Shown: positions 9,352 through 18,086, counted from the stretch's first letter. The stretch is DNA of 40,499 nt from Bacteroidota bacterium (GCA_026391735.1 JAPLDL010000009.1:1-40499), one strand, 5' to 3'. Numbers and translations are program-made. Notes: generated by a model from the letters alone, not told the origin.

Positions 9352-9690
9352 ATGGATGCACAGAAAGCCGACATGTTCATCATGACCCATGCGAAGTTTT
9401 TCGAACCCCACCTGATCCAAGCAATCAGGGAAAAACTATTACAGACCGACGAGTCAAAATGGATGACAATACAATCACTGACTTACAGGGAACCGGTGCT
9501 CATGCTTATCATTTCAATCCTTGGAGGCCATTTCGGGATCGATCGCTTCATTATCGGTGATATGGGGCTGGGAGTTGCCAAACTTCTGACCTGCGGAGGG
9601 CTAGGGATCTGGACTATCGTTGACTGGTTCCTGATCATGGAACGCACCAAGGAAGTGAATTTCGAGAAGCTGAGGATGGTTCTCGGCTAA
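9352..9690 (+). CDS. TM2 domain membrane protein
   Basis: A 112-residue protein with a soluble N-terminus of about 45 residues followed by the TM2 domain. A first membrane helix ([21 protein letters not shown]) ends in the conserved G-x-x-G-x-D-R-F pattern. A second ([19 protein letters not shown]) contains the GG-x-GIW-x-x-DWF motif. The function of TM2 proteins in bacteria is not established. The stop codon is directly followed by the ATG of the DUF2752 gene (TAAATG), so the two form a co-translated pair. Confidence 0.88.
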   Translation: MDAQKADMFIMTHAKFFEPHLIQAIREKLLQTDESKWMTIQSLTYREPVLMLIISILGGHFGIDRFIIGDMGLGVAKLLTCGGLGIWTIVDWFLIMERTKEVNFEKLRMVLG

Positions 9691-10110
9691 ATGACCCGGA
9701 GAAACTTATACTTCCTGGCACTTTTTCTCGGCCTGGCCGGGCAGATATGGATTGTATACAGTTACAAGAAGCTGGAAAGGCAGGAAGAGGCATTCAATAC
9801 CTGCATTTTTAACAGAGTTACCGGACTGCCCTGTCCTTCCTGCGGAACTATTCATTCCATTGTTTCAATAATTCATGGAAATTTCAGGCAGGCTCTCATG
9901 GAGAACCCTCTTGGTTATTTAGGGTTCCTTATCGTGCTGATCATACCATACTGGATCCTGGCCGATCTGGCACTGGGGAGAGAGAGTTTTTACAGATTTT
10001 TTCTGCTGACCGACAGGCTGTTGAAGATACCATGGGTTCTCATCAGCTTTCTATCTCTGATCTTCCTGCTCTGGATGGTCAAGCTGGTATTCTTCCTGCA
10101 TTGGTTCTGA
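9691..10110 (+). CDS. DUF2752 family membrane protein
   Basis: A 139-residue protein with about three hydrophobic segments. It contains the DUF2752 signature: a C-P-S-C-G pair of cysteines (GLPCPSCGTIHSIVSII) before the second helix and a MENPLGYLGFL segment after it. The two cysteines could bind a metal or form a disulfide; no function is established for the family. It starts immediately after the TM2 gene stop, and TM2 plus DUF2752 commonly sit together in Bacteroidota. The 123 bp between it and nuoA hold the probable nuo promoter. Confidence 0.85.
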   Translation: MTRRNLYFLALFLGLAGQIWIVYSYKKLERQEEAFNTCIFNRVTGLPCPSCGTIHSIVSIIHGNFRQALMENPLGYLGFLIVLIIPYWILADLALGRESFYRFFLLTDRLLKIPWVLISFLSLIFLLWMVKLVFFLHWF

Positions 10111-10177
10111 ATTTTCACCGGGACCTGAAACGATACACTTCATATTTTTTTCTTTCCATCATCATAAAATTGTTTAA

Positions 10178-10211
10178 TTTGTAACAGTAATTTCGGAAAA
10201 CTGTATTTTTG
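10178..10211 (+). promoter_or_regulatory. Candidate nuo operon promoter (Bacteroidota type)
   Basis: TATTTTTG at 10204-10211 fits the TAnnTTTG -7 box of Bacteroidota sigma-ABfr, and TTTG at 10178-10181 could be the -33 box. The 22-bp spacer is slightly longer than usual. The predicted start would be about 10217-10219, some 16 nt before the TTG start of nuoA. Confidence 0.45.
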
Positions 10212-10233
10212 TAAAGAATTAATCTAAATAAAC

Positions 10234-10617
10234 TTGGAAAGAGAGTTCATCCCTTCAGATTATCTGCCGATCATTATTCAATCGGTTGTTGCCCTGGGGT
10301 TTGTCGTGATCACCATGGTACTTACTCATGTTATCGGGGGGAAGCGCAAGAAGATCCGCACCCTGAGGAAGGATGAAAATTTTGAGTGCGGGATAGAGGT
10401 CAGGGGAAATGCCCGTTTCCCGTTTTCGGTTAAATATTTCCTGATAGCGATTCTGTTCGTGCTGTTTGATGTGGAGATCATTTTCTTTTATCCCTGGGCG
10501 ATCAATTTCAAGGAATTCGGCTGGGATGGCTTTTGGGAAATGTTATTATTCCTGTCCTTTCTGCTGTTTGGTTTTTATTATATATACAAGAAGGGGGCGT
10601 TGAATTGGGAGGACTGA
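10234..10617 (+). CDS. nuoA: NADH-quinone oxidoreductase subunit A
   Basis: A 127-residue subunit of the complex I membrane arm with three transmembrane helices. The conserved loop FECGIEVRGNARFPFSVKYF contains the Cys near the quinone site, and FLIAILFVLFDVEIIFFYPWA is the signature second helix. The start must be the TTG at 10234: an in-frame stop lies only three codons upstream and no ATG precedes the conserved part. First gene of the 14-gene nuo operon. It ends 6 bp before the heptamer array leading into nuoB. Confidence 0.95.
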   Translation: MEREFIPSDYLPIIIQSVVALGFVVITMVLTHVIGGKRKKIRTLRKDENFECGIEVRGNARFPFSVKYFLIAILFVLFDVEIIFFYPWAINFKEFGWDGFWEMLLFLSFLLFGFYYIYKKGALNWED

Positions 10618-10623
10618 GAAGGA

Positions 10624-10672
10624 GTTACGAATTACGAATTACGATTTACGATTTACAATTTACGAATTGCGG
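10624..10672 (+). repeat. Heptamer array, TTTACGA family, abutting the nuoB start codon (7 units)
   Basis: Seven 7-bp units fill the nuoA-nuoB junction: GTTACGA, ATTACGA, ATTACGA, TTTACGA, TTTACAA, TTTACGA and a degenerate ATTGCGG. The last unit ends exactly one base before the ATG of nuoB. The same unit family occurs in the nuoC-nuoD and nuoM-nuoN junctions. Confidence 0.92.
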
Positions 10673-11233
10673 ATGACCATTAAACCGATATATACCAAAG
10701 TAGATCCGCCTGAGGGGTATTCTGCACCGGGCGTATTTGCGACCACGTTCGACAAGGTGATCGGACTGGCCCGGAGCAATTCCATCTGGCCTTTGCCTTT
10801 TGCCACCTCATGCTGCGGAATTGAGTTCATGGCGACCATGGGAGCACATTACGACCTGGGGCGTTTCGGATCGGAAAGGCTGAGTTTCAGCCCGAGGCAG
10901 GCTGATCTTCTGATGGTCATGGGGACTATTGCAAAAAAGATGGGGCCTGTGGTTCAGCAGGTATATGAGCAGATGGCCGAGCCACGCTGGGTCATTGCGG
11001 TAGGGGCATGTGCTTCCAGCGGAGGGATATTCGACACTTACAGCGTATTGCAGGGGATCGACCGGGTCGTACCGGTGGATGTCTATGTACCGGGTTGTCC
11101 GCCGAGGCCTGAACAGATCATCGACGGTTTCATGAGAATTCAGGACCTGGTTGCCAACGAGCCCTTGAGAAGGAGGTATTCCCAGGAATACAGGGAACTT
11201 CTGATCAAATACGGGATATTGAAAGAGAAATAA
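10673..11233 (+). CDS. nuoB: NADH-quinone oxidoreductase subunit B
   Basis: A 186-residue peripheral-arm subunit that carries the terminal [4Fe-4S] cluster N2, the electron donor to quinone. The cluster ligands are visible as the adjacent cysteines in ATSCCGIEF, the Cys in AVGACASSGG and the Cys in VPGCPPRPEQ. I use the ATG at 10673 (MTIKPIYTK). The TTG two codons upstream lies inside the repeat unit. There is no SD; the leader is the heptamer array itself. Length is typical for the bacterial subunit. Confidence 0.95.
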   Translation: MTIKPIYTKVDPPEGYSAPGVFATTFDKVIGLARSNSIWPLPFATSCCGIEFMATMGAHYDLGRFGSERLSFSPRQADLLMVMGTIAKKMGPVVQQVYEQMAEPRWVIAVGACASSGGIFDTYSVLQGIDRVVPVDVYVPGCPPRPEQIIDGFMRIQDLVANEPLRRRYSQEYRELLIKYGILKEK

Positions 11234-11278
11234 ACAGCGGACAGGGACTACACAGGATCTCATCCGCCAACGATATAA

Positions 11279-11773
11279 ATGGAAAATTCATTCATCACCG
11301 AGAGGCTCCGCAAACAGTTCGGAGAGGACATTCTGGATGTTGACGACAGTCTGGATATCCTTACAATAACTGTTTCCGCGCCGGTGTCGTATGATGTGAT
11401 CGCGTTTTTAAAAGATAATCCCAGTCTGGGATTCCGGTTCCTTACCGACCTTACCGGGATACATTATCCTGACCGGGGGTTGTCATTCGGAGTGATCTAC
11501 CACCTGCATAATTTTTACGAGAACAAAAGGCTCAGGCTGAAAACTTTCGTGAGCGGAGACAATCCGAATGTGAGGACCGTTAGCGACCTGTTCTCGGCCG
11601 CCAACTGGATGGAGAGGGAGACCTATGATTTCTACGGGATCATTTTTGAAGGGCATCCCAATCTTAAGCGTATTTTAAATGTTGACTATCTGGATTATTT
11701 TCCGATGAGGAAGGAATATCCGCTTGAGGATCCGACGAGGGAAGATAAGGATAACAGATATTTTGGAAGATGA
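11279..11773 (+). CDS. nuoC: NADH-quinone oxidoreductase subunit C
   Basis: A 164-residue hydrophilic subunit of the 30-kDa family in the connecting part of complex I. Motifs include FLTDLTGIHYPDRG, then WMERETYDFYGIIFEGHPNLKRIL and DYFPMRKEYPLEDPTRED, all characteristic of NuoC. It is not fused to NuoD as in E. coli. The start is ATG at 11279, 45 bp after nuoB. Confidence 0.95.
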   Translation: MENSFITERLRKQFGEDILDVDDSLDILTITVSAPVSYDVIAFLKDNPSLGFRFLTDLTGIHYPDRGLSFGVIYHLHNFYENKRLRLKTFVSGDNPNVRTVSDLFSAANWMERETYDFYGIIFEGHPNLKRILNVDYLDYFPMRKEYPLEDPTREDKDNRYFGR

Positions 11774-11780
11774 AAAGGAA

Positions 11781-11851
11781 TTTACTATTTACGATTTACG
11801 ATTTACGAATAATTCCATTCGTAAATATAATCGTAAATCGTAATTTGTAAA
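11781..11851 (+). repeat. TTTACGA heptamers in both orientations, able to form a hairpin, between nuoC and nuoD
   Basis: Four forward units (TTTACTA, then TTTACGA three times, 11781-11808) are followed by inverted ones (TCGTAAA at 11819 and 11831, TCGTAAT at 11838, TTGTAAA at 11845). TTTACGAAT (11802-11810) pairs perfectly with ATTCGTAAA (11817-11825) over a 6-nt loop, and further units can extend the stem past a bulge. It ends 8 bp before the nuoD start. Confidence 0.88.
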
Positions 11852-11859
11852 AAAGGATT

Positions 11860-13032
11860 TTGGAACAAAAACAATATACTACTTTAAATCTGGGCCCTAC
11901 CCATCCGGCCACACATGGGATTTTCCAGAACGTGCTGAAGATGGACGGGGAAATGATCATTGATGCCGAGCAGACTATAGGATACATCCACCGTGCGTTT
12001 GAAAAGATTGCCGAACACCGGCCTTTTTACCAGGTAACTCCTCTTACCGACCGCCTGAATTATTGCTCATCACCGATTAACAATATTGGCTGGCACCTGA
12101 CGGTTGAAAAACTTCTTGGTATTAGAACCACGAAGCGCATTGATTATATGCGGCTGATCGTGATGGAGCTTGCCCGAATCACCGACCACCTGGTATGTAA
12201 CAGCGTGATCGGTGTCGACAGCGGAGCCCTCACAGGGTTTGTATACGTGTTCCAGGAAAGGGAAAAGGTTTACGAGATCTATGAAGAGATCAGCGGAGCC
12301 AGGCTTACAACTAATCTCGGAAGGGTAGGAGGTTTTGAGCGCGATTTCAATTCGGCCGTCTACAAGAAGATCAAGGAATTCCTCGATCACCTCCCAAAGG
12401 TTTTAAAGGAGTTTGAAAATCTGTTAATGCGTAACCGGATTTTCATGGACCGCACGATTGGGGTAGGACCTATCAGTGCCGAAAGGGCCCTCAATTACGG
12501 GTTTACCGGTCCGAATTTACGTGCTGCCGGAGTAGATTATGATGTTCGTGTAATGACGCCTTACAGTTCCTACGACGATTTTGAATTTACCATACCTGTG
12601 GGGACCCAGGGCGATACCTATGACCGTTTTTGCGTGCGACAGGAAGAGATATGGCAGAGCCTGAAACTGATCAGGAACGCCCTGGATAATCTGCCCGAAG
12701 GGAACTATCATGTGGAGGCACCTCATGTTTTTCTTCCTGATAAGCAAGACGTTTACAGCAAAATGGAAGCTCTTATCTATCATTTCAAGATCGTTATGGG
12801 TGAGATCGATGCCCCGGTTGGAGAGGTTTTCCATTCGGTGGAAGGCGGGAACGGGGAGCTGGGTTTTTATCTTGTAAGCGATGGAGGACGGACTGCGTAC
12901 AGGCTGCATTTCAGACGGCCGTGTTTCGTATATTACCAGGCCTATCCCGAGATGATCAGGGGAGGGGTTTTGTCGGATGCGATATTAACGATGAGCAGTA
13001 TGAATGTCATAGCCGGTGAGTTGGATGCTTGA
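11860..13032 (+). CDS. nuoD: NADH-quinone oxidoreductase subunit D
   Basis: A 390-residue subunit of the 49-kDa family, related to the large subunit of [NiFe] hydrogenases; with NuoB it forms the quinone pocket. The N-terminal [23 protein letters not shown] holds the conserved His residues near the quinone headgroup. [20 protein letters not shown], then [15 protein letters not shown] and the C-terminal [21 protein letters not shown] segment follow. The start is taken as TTG at 11860, placed just after a purine-rich aaaaagga. It follows an inverted repeat array and precedes an octamer array. Confidence 0.95.
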   Translation: MEQKQYTTLNLGPTHPATHGIFQNVLKMDGEMIIDAEQTIGYIHRAFEKIAEHRPFYQVTPLTDRLNYCSSPINNIGWHLTVEKLLGIRTTKRIDYMRLIVMELARITDHLVCNSVIGVDSGALTGFVYVFQEREKVYEIYEEISGARLTTNLGRVGGFERDFNSAVYKKIKEFLDHLPKVLKEFENLLMRNRIFMDRTIGVGPISAERALNYGFTGPNLRAAGVDYDVRVMTPYSSYDDFEFTIPVGTQGDTYDRFCVRQEEIWQSLKLIRNALDNLPEGNYHVEAPHVFLPDKQDVYSKMEALIYHFKIVMGEIDAPVGEVFHSVEGGNGELGFYLVSDGGRTAYRLHFRRPCFVYYQAYPEMIRGGVLSDAILTMSSMNVIAGELDA

Positions 13033-13039
13033 TTTTAAG

Positions 13040-13111
13040 AGCTGGATAGCTGGATAGCTGGATAACGGGATAACTGGATAACTGGATAGCTGGATAACGG
13101 GATAATATGAT
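13040..13111 (+). repeat. Octamer array, AGCTGGAT family, running into the nuoE start (9 units)
   Basis: Eight-base units in register: AGCTGGAT three times, AACGGGAT, AACTGGAT twice, AGCTGGAT, AACGGGAT and a degenerate AATATGAT. The last unit contains the upstream candidate ATG of nuoE (13107). The same octamer family forms the array at the 3' end of glyS, 26 kb away. Confidence 0.92.
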
Positions 13112-13673
13112 AAAACACCATCTGTTTGTAAGGGAAAACATGCCGGTTTCTTTTAAAGAAGAAACGCTGGAAAAAGTGCGCTCCCTCATCCGCAGGTATC
13201 CTGAAGGAAAACAAAAATCGGCACTGCTTCCTGTATTGCATATTGCGCAGGAAGAGCTGGGAGGATATCTCAGCGTGGATGTAATGGACTATGTGGCTTC
13301 ATTGCTGGGGCTTAATCCCATGGAGGTATACGAAGTGGCCACATTCTATTCAATGTTTTATCTGGGAAAAGTGGGAAACTATGTATTGGAGGTCTGCCAT
13401 ACAGGTCCGTGTGCGATCTGTGGAGGCGAAGAAGTGTTGAAACATATAAAGGAATATCTGAATATTGAAACCGGGGAAACCACGCCCGACGGGATGTTCA
13501 CCCTGAAAGAAGTGGAATGCCTTGGCGCATGCGGAAATGGTCCGGCTATGCAGGTCAACACCGAATTTTACGAGCATATGACAGCCGGGCAGGTTGAAAA
13601 ACTGATTGAAAGACTGAGGCAGAAATCCAAAGAAGAAGGATCATCAAAGGGATGGGCAGAGCAATTCTCTTAG
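13107..13673 (+). CDS. nuoE: NADH-quinone oxidoreductase subunit E
   Basis: A 24-kDa-type thioredoxin-fold subunit carrying the [2Fe-2S] cluster N1a next to the FMN. The ligands are in VCHTGPCAICGG and in the later ECLGACGNGPAM. The segment YGVATFY-like (EVATFYSMF) also matches. Two starts are possible. The ATG at 13107 lies within the octamer array. The ATG at 13140 (MPVSFKEE) has an aaggga-like purine stretch upstream and gives 177 residues; I consider it at least as likely. The 3' end overlaps nuoF by 22 bp. Confidence 0.93.
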   Translation: MIKHHLFVRENMPVSFKEETLEKVRSLIRRYPEGKQKSALLPVLHIAQEELGGYLSVDVMDYVASLLGLNPMEVYEVATFYSMFYLGKVGNYVLEVCHTGPCAICGGEEVLKHIKEYLNIETGETTPDGMFTLKEVECLGACGNGPAMQVNTEFYEHMTAGQVEKLIERLRQKSKEEGSSKGWAEQFS

Positions 13674-14938
13674 ATAAGGTCAATATACCGGGTATACAAA
13701 CCTTTGAGGTTTACCGGGCTCATGGCGGCTATACTTCGGCCGCCAAGGGTCTGCGTGAGATGACACCGGCCCAGGTTCAGCAGGAGGTCATCAAGTCAGG
13801 TTTACGCGGAAGAGGTGGTGCCGGATTCCCGACCGGACTCAAATGGAGCTTCCTCGACAGGAAGTCCGACAAGCCGCGCTACCTTGTCTGCAATGCCGAC
13901 GAAAGCGAACCCGGGACATTCAAAGACCGGTACCTGATGGAGCATCTTCCGCATTTGCTTATCGAAGGACTTACTCTCTCCAGTTATGCGCTCGGAGTAA
14001 AAACCTGTTATATTTATATCAGGGGGGAGTTCAGGTACCTGGTAGGCATACTGGAAAACGCCATCCGCGAAGCAAAGAAAAATAATTACCTGGGTGAGAA
14101 GATCCTTGGTACTGATTTTTCCCTGGAGATCTACGTCCATCCCGGGGCAGGAGCATATATATGCGGGGAAGAAACAGCCCTGCTCGAATCTCTTGAGGGT
14201 AAGCGTGGAAACCCCAGGATCAAGCCGCCGTTCCCGGCATACAAAGGATTATATAATTGCCCTACGGTGGTTAATAACGTTGAAACCCTGGCGACCGTAG
14301 GACCTGTCATAACCATGGGCGGCGATGCTTATGCAAAACTGGGGATGGGCAAAAGTACCGGCACCAAACTTATGTCGGCTTGCGGAAACATAAACAAACC
14401 GGGGGTTTACGAGGTTGAGTTGGGACTTCCTGTTGAAGAATTCATTTATTCGGATGAATATTGCGGAGGAATCAAAAACGGCAGGATGCTCAAGGCTGTA
14501 ATACCCGGCGGATCATCTGTTCCCATCTTGCCGGCCGATCTGATCCTGAATACTGCCCGGGGGGATTCCCGCTTGCTCACTTACGAATCCCTTGCCGAAG
14601 GAGGGTTTGAAAGCGGAAGTATGCTGGGATCAGGAGGGTTCATAGTCTATGACGAAGATGCCTGTATCGTGAGGAACACCTGGAATCTGACAAGGTTTTA
14701 CAGGCATGAGTCATGCGGACAGTGTTCTCCCTGCAGGGAAGGAACCGGCTGGATGGAGAAAGTGCTTTACCGTATTGAACACGGAAAAGGCAGGATGAGT
14801 GATATCGACCTTTTGGTGAGGGTTGCGAAAAATATTGAAGGGAATACGATTTGTCCGCTCGGAGATGCTGCAGCATGGCCGGTAGCCAGTGCGATCAGGC
14901 ATTTCAGGAAAGAGTTTGAGGAGCATATAAAATGTTAA
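13652..14938 (+). CDS. nuoF: NADH-quinone oxidoreductase subunit F
   Basis: A 428-residue subunit with the NADH and FMN sites of complex I. The NADH-binding glycine-rich segment is SGLRGRGGAGFPTGLKW, and the FMN region includes NADESEPGTFKDRYLM and GAGAYICGEETALLESLEG. The [4Fe-4S] cluster N3 ligands are in ESCGQCSPCREGTGW and NTICPLGDAAAWP. It starts inside the end of nuoE and ends overlapping nuoG by 7 bp, so E-F-G are tightly coupled. Length is typical. Confidence 0.96.
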   Translation: MGRAILLDKVNIPGIQTFEVYRAHGGYTSAAKGLREMTPAQVQQEVIKSGLRGRGGAGFPTGLKWSFLDRKSDKPRYLVCNADESEPGTFKDRYLMEHLPHLLIEGLTLSSYALGVKTCYIYIRGEFRYLVGILENAIREAKKNNYLGEKILGTDFSLEIYVHPGAGAYICGEETALLESLEGKRGNPRIKPPFPAYKGLYNCPTVVNNVETLATVGPVITMGGDAYAKLGMGKSTGTKLMSACGNINKPGVYEVELGLPVEEFIYSDEYCGGIKNGRMLKAVIPGGSSVPILPADLILNTARGDSRLLTYESLAEGGFESGSMLGSGGFIVYDEDACIVRNTWNLTRFYRHESCGQCSPCREGTGWMEKVLYRIEHGKGRMSDIDLLVRVAKNIEGNTICPLGDAAAWPVASAIRHFRKEFEEHIKC

Positions 14939-15900
14939 AGGTAATCATAGATAACATCGAGATCCAGGTTGAGGAAGGCACTACCATCCTTCAGGCGGCA
15001 CGCATGATAGGAGGGAAAGTCGTACCACCTGCAATGTGCTATTACTCGAAACTGAAAGACAGCGGTGGCAAATGCCGCTCCTGCCTGGTAAAGGTTGTCA
15101 AAGGCTCGGCCAAAGATCCACGTCCTGTACCCAAGTTGGTGGCTTCATGCAGTACTCCGGTCCAGGACGGTATGGTGGTTGAGAATACACTTTCGGCCGA
15201 AGTTCAGGAAGCACGAAAAGGAGTTGTGGAGATGCTGCTGATTAACCATCCGCTGGATTGTCCGGTTTGCGACCAGGCCGGGGAATGTGATCTCCAGGAC
15301 CTGAGTTTCGGGTTCGGGATGGAAGAAACAGAGACCATCGAACCCAGGAGAGAGTATCCCGGTATTGATATCGGGCCTTTGATCAAACTGAATATGAATC
15401 GCTGCATCCATTGCTATCGCTGCGTTCTCGCTGCCGAACAGCTTACAAAAAAACGGGCTCACGGAATGCTTTATAGAGGAGACACAATGGAAATCAGCAC
15501 ATTTATCCAGACGGCCATCGACAATGACTTTTCAGGTAATATGATAGACGTATGTCCCGTGGGAGCTCTTACCGACAGGACTTTCAGGTTCAGGAGCAGG
15601 GTCTGGTTTTTAAACCCCATGGATGCCCGCCGTGAATGTGGCAAATGCAGCGGTAAGGTTGTGGCCTGGATGTTCGGCAAGGAGATCTACCGTATCACGG
15701 GCCGAAAGGACCAGTTCGGAGAAGTGGAAGAATTTATCTGCAATGAATGCAGGTTTGAAAAAAAAGATATCAATGACTGGGTGATCGAAGGTCCGCGCAA
15801 GATCAAACGGCAATCGGTCATCAGCAGTAATCATTACGAACAAATGAAAAAGGGATCGATCATCCATCCCATTGAAGGAACCACGGAACCACAGGAATAA
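14932..15900 (+). CDS. nuoG: NADH-quinone oxidoreductase subunit G, short form
   Basis: A 322-residue iron-sulfur subunit. The N-terminal ferredoxin-like [2Fe-2S] site has Cys at about 36, 48, 51 and 73. The His-Cys3 [4Fe-4S] site HPLDCPVCDQAGECDLQ is at 106-122. The next [4Fe-4S] set is CIHCYRCV with CPVGAL (158-212). A final set ECGKCSG and FICNEC (235-273) resembles the N7/molybdopterin-type cluster motif. The protein stops where the large molybdopterin-oxidoreductase-like domain of E. coli NuoG would begin. A NuoG of about 320-330 residues is a known Bacteroidota form, so this is not read as a truncation. It overlaps nuoH (TAATG). Confidence 0.93.
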   Translation: MLKVIIDNIEIQVEEGTTILQAARMIGGKVVPPAMCYYSKLKDSGGKCRSCLVKVVKGSAKDPRPVPKLVASCSTPVQDGMVVENTLSAEVQEARKGVVEMLLINHPLDCPVCDQAGECDLQDLSFGFGMEETETIEPRREYPGIDIGPLIKLNMNRCIHCYRCVLAAEQLTKKRAHGMLYRGDTMEISTFIQTAIDNDFSGNMIDVCPVGALTDRTFRFRSRVWFLNPMDARRECGKCSGKVVAWMFGKEIYRITGRKDQFGEVEEFICNECRFEKKDINDWVIEGPRKIKRQSVISSNHYEQMKKGSIIHPIEGTTEPQE

Positions 15901-16922
15901 TGGGCACGATGATACTGTTTAAAACCATATTTGCTTCGGCTGTTTTACTGCTGAGCCTTGTGGTTGCCATGTATTCCACTCTTATCGAACGAAAGATGGC
16001 AGGTTTCTTCCAGGACAGGCTTGGCCCCGACCGTGCAGGCCCCTGGGGAATATTTCAGCCCCTGGCCGATGGCATCAAGCTTTTTTTCAAGGAAGAGTTC
16101 ATGCCGAATACGGCAGATAAATTTTTATATATTCTCGGTCCTTCACTCACCATGCTCATCGCATGCCTTACCAGCGCCGTAATTCCATGGGGGCCCGATA
16201 TCGTGATCAACGGACAGACTTACAGTCTGCAGATGGCCGATGTGAACATAGGCATACTTTATATTTTCGCCATCGTTTCCATAGGTGTTTACGGTATCAT
16301 GATCGGCGGATGGGCTTCCAACAACAAATACGCGTTGCTGGGAGCCGTTCGCGCATCCTCCCAGATGATCAGTTATGAACTGGCAATGAGTTTATCTATC
16401 ATTGCTATCGTAATGATGACAGGTTCTTTAAGCATGAGGGATATCGTAAACCAGCAGCAGGGCTTCAACTGGAACATATGGTACCAGCCCCTGGCTTTCC
16501 TGATCTTCCTGATCTGCGCCTTCGCCGAAACAAACCGTTCCCCCTTTGACCTGCCGGAATGCGAGACCGAGCTGGTCGGGGGCTATCATACCGAATACAG
16601 CAGTATGAAACTGGGATTTTACCTGTTCTCAGAATATATCAATATGTTCATTTCAGGGGCTGTAATGGCGACTTTGTTTTTGGGCGGATATCATTTTCCT
16701 TTCATTGACAAACTGGGACTTTCCCCCAATGCATTTGCCTTTGTAAGCTTCCTGGTGTTTTTTGCCAAGATCACTTTTTTCGGTTTTATCTTCATGTGGG
16801 TTCGCTGGACATTACCGCGTTTCAGGTATGACCAGCTGATGAGGCTGGGATGGAAAGCCCTGATCCCTCTGGCCATATTAAACGTACTGATAACAGGCGT
16901 TGTAATCTTATTAAACCAATGA
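15900..16922 (+). CDS. nuoH: NADH-quinone oxidoreductase subunit H
   Basis: A 340-residue membrane subunit (ND1 homologue) with eight hydrophobic segments, forming the roof of the quinone tunnel. Conserved pieces are LIERKMAGFFQDRLGPDRAG, DGIKLFFKEEFMP, SNNKYALLGAVRASSQMISYELA, and AETNRSPFDLPECETELVGGYHTEYS, which lines the tunnel entrance. The start shares its first base with the nuoG stop; the stop overlaps nuoI (ATGA). Confidence 0.96.
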   Translation: MGTMILFKTIFASAVLLLSLVVAMYSTLIERKMAGFFQDRLGPDRAGPWGIFQPLADGIKLFFKEEFMPNTADKFLYILGPSLTMLIACLTSAVIPWGPDIVINGQTYSLQMADVNIGILYIFAIVSIGVYGIMIGGWASNNKYALLGAVRASSQMISYELAMSLSIIAIVMMTGSLSMRDIVNQQQGFNWNIWYQPLAFLIFLICAFAETNRSPFDLPECETELVGGYHTEYSSMKLGFYLFSEYINMFISGAVMATLFLGGYHFPFIDKLGLSPNAFAFVSFLVFFAKITFFGFIFMWVRWTLPRFRYDQLMRLGWKALIPLAILNVLITGVVILLNQ

Positions 16923-17503
16923 CCGCAGCAGGACTGACAAAACGGAGCAAGATCGTTTCAAACAAAACGATGTCTTTTTGGGAGAAGATCTATCTGCCTG
17001 CCATTATACATGGAATGTGGATTACAGCCGGACACCTGTTCAGGAAAAAAACCACCGTCAGGTATCCTGAGGTGAAACGCGAATTTTCGGAAATTTACCG
17101 GGGGAAACATGTTCTAAAGAGGGATGATGAAGGCCGTGAACGATGTACGGCCTGCGGCTTATGCGCAGTAGCCTGTCCGGCCGAAGCCATCACCATGGTT
17201 GCTGCTGAACGCAAACCGGGAGAAGAAAACCTGTACAGGGAGGAAAAGTATGCTTCGACATACGAGATCAATATGCTGAGATGTATTTTCTGCGGGCTTT
17301 GCGAAGAAGCCTGTCCGAAAGAAGCTATTTTTCTTACAAAAGAAATTGTGAATGCAGATTATGACAGGGATAAATTTATTTACGGGAAAGAACTGCTTGT
17401 TGAGCCCATGGATCCTTTGAAGAGGATAGATGTGTCAAAGCGTCAGACCCCGGAAGTACTGGAATTTAAAAAAGACAGGAATCAAAGGCATAATGTTCAC
17501 TAA
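16919..17503 (+). CDS. nuoI: NADH-quinone oxidoreductase subunit I
   Basis: A 194-residue ferredoxin-like subunit carrying clusters N6a and N6b that pass electrons to NuoB. The two [4Fe-4S] motifs are RCTACGLCAVACPAEAI and RCIFCGLCEEACPKEAI. An N-terminal amphipathic helix (WEKIYLPAIIHGMWITAGHLF) anchors it to the membrane. I choose the ATG at 16919, which overlaps the nuoH TGA, over an upstream GTG-type extension inside nuoH. It overlaps nuoJ by 11 bp. Confidence 0.95.
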   Translation: MTAAGLTKRSKIVSNKTMSFWEKIYLPAIIHGMWITAGHLFRKKTTVRYPEVKREFSEIYRGKHVLKRDDEGRERCTACGLCAVACPAEAITMVAAERKPGEENLYREEKYASTYEINMLRCIFCGLCEEACPKEAIFLTKEIVNADYDRDKFIYGKELLVEPMDPLKRIDVSKRQTPEVLEFKKDRNQRHNVH

Positions 17504-17993
17504 CTACATATTCTACTTTTTGTCGGCGCTGGCTTTATACAGCGGAGTGATGATGCTTCTTTCGAAGAAGCCAATACACAGTGTGCTGTTTCTTACCCTG
17601 ACGTTTTTTGCTATTGGCGGACATTATATACTGCTAAATGCCCAGTTCCTGGCTATTGTGCATATCATTGTATATGCAGGGGCAATCATGGTGCTGTTTT
17701 TGTTTACCGTAATGCTGCTGAACCTGAACAAAGACGAACGTTCCCCGAAGCCCGTATGGGTCAAAGGGGCTGCCATCATTGCCGGAGCCATGCTGGGAAT
17801 GGTGCTGATCGGTGTATTCAGGGGATACGACCTGCATCTTGTTCAGCATCCCATGGAGTCGCAGATCGGGCTGGTGAAAGAGCTGGGCAGGATTTTGTAC
17901 CGGGATTATATGCTGCCGTTTGAAATTTCGTCGATATTGTTTCTGACAGCTATGGTTGGGGCGGTGTTGTTGGGGAAGAAAGAACAGATATAA
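17493..17993 (+). CDS. nuoJ: NADH-quinone oxidoreductase subunit J
   Basis: A 166-residue membrane subunit (ND6 homologue) with five hydrophobic segments. The conserved YILLNAQFLAIVHIIVYAGAIMVLFLFTVMLL contains the pi-bulge helix region central to coupling. The ATG at 17493 (MFTNYIFYF) is chosen because the upstream open frame lies inside nuoI and is charged. The last codons are followed within 3 bp by the GATGGCA heptamer array. Confidence 0.94.
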   Translation: MFTNYIFYFLSALALYSGVMMLLSKKPIHSVLFLTLTFFAIGGHYILLNAQFLAIVHIIVYAGAIMVLFLFTVMLLNLNKDERSPKPVWVKGAAIIAGAMLGMVLIGVFRGYDLHLVQHPMESQIGLVKELGRILYRDYMLPFEISSILFLTAMVGAVLLGKKEQI

Positions 17994-17995
17994 AA

Positions 17996-18086
17996 GATGA
18001 CAGATGGCAGATGGCAGATGGCAGATGGCAGATGTCGGATGGCAGATGTCGGATGGCAGATGTCGGATGGCAGATGTCGGATGGCA
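17996..18086 (+). repeat. Heptamer array, GATGGCA/GATGTCG, between nuoJ and nuoK (13 units)
   Basis: Thirteen 7-bp units in perfect register fill almost the whole junction: GATGACA, GATGGCA four times, then GATGTCG and GATGGCA alternating four times. The alternating part is a 14-bp higher-order repeat, showing that two-unit blocks were amplified after single-unit divergence. A degenerate GATAAAG follows. Confidence 0.95.

Noticed and set aside
14932..15900. NuoG as a truncated pseudogene
   Set aside because: All cluster motifs are intact, the stop overlaps the nuoH start and short NuoG is normal in Bacteroidota.
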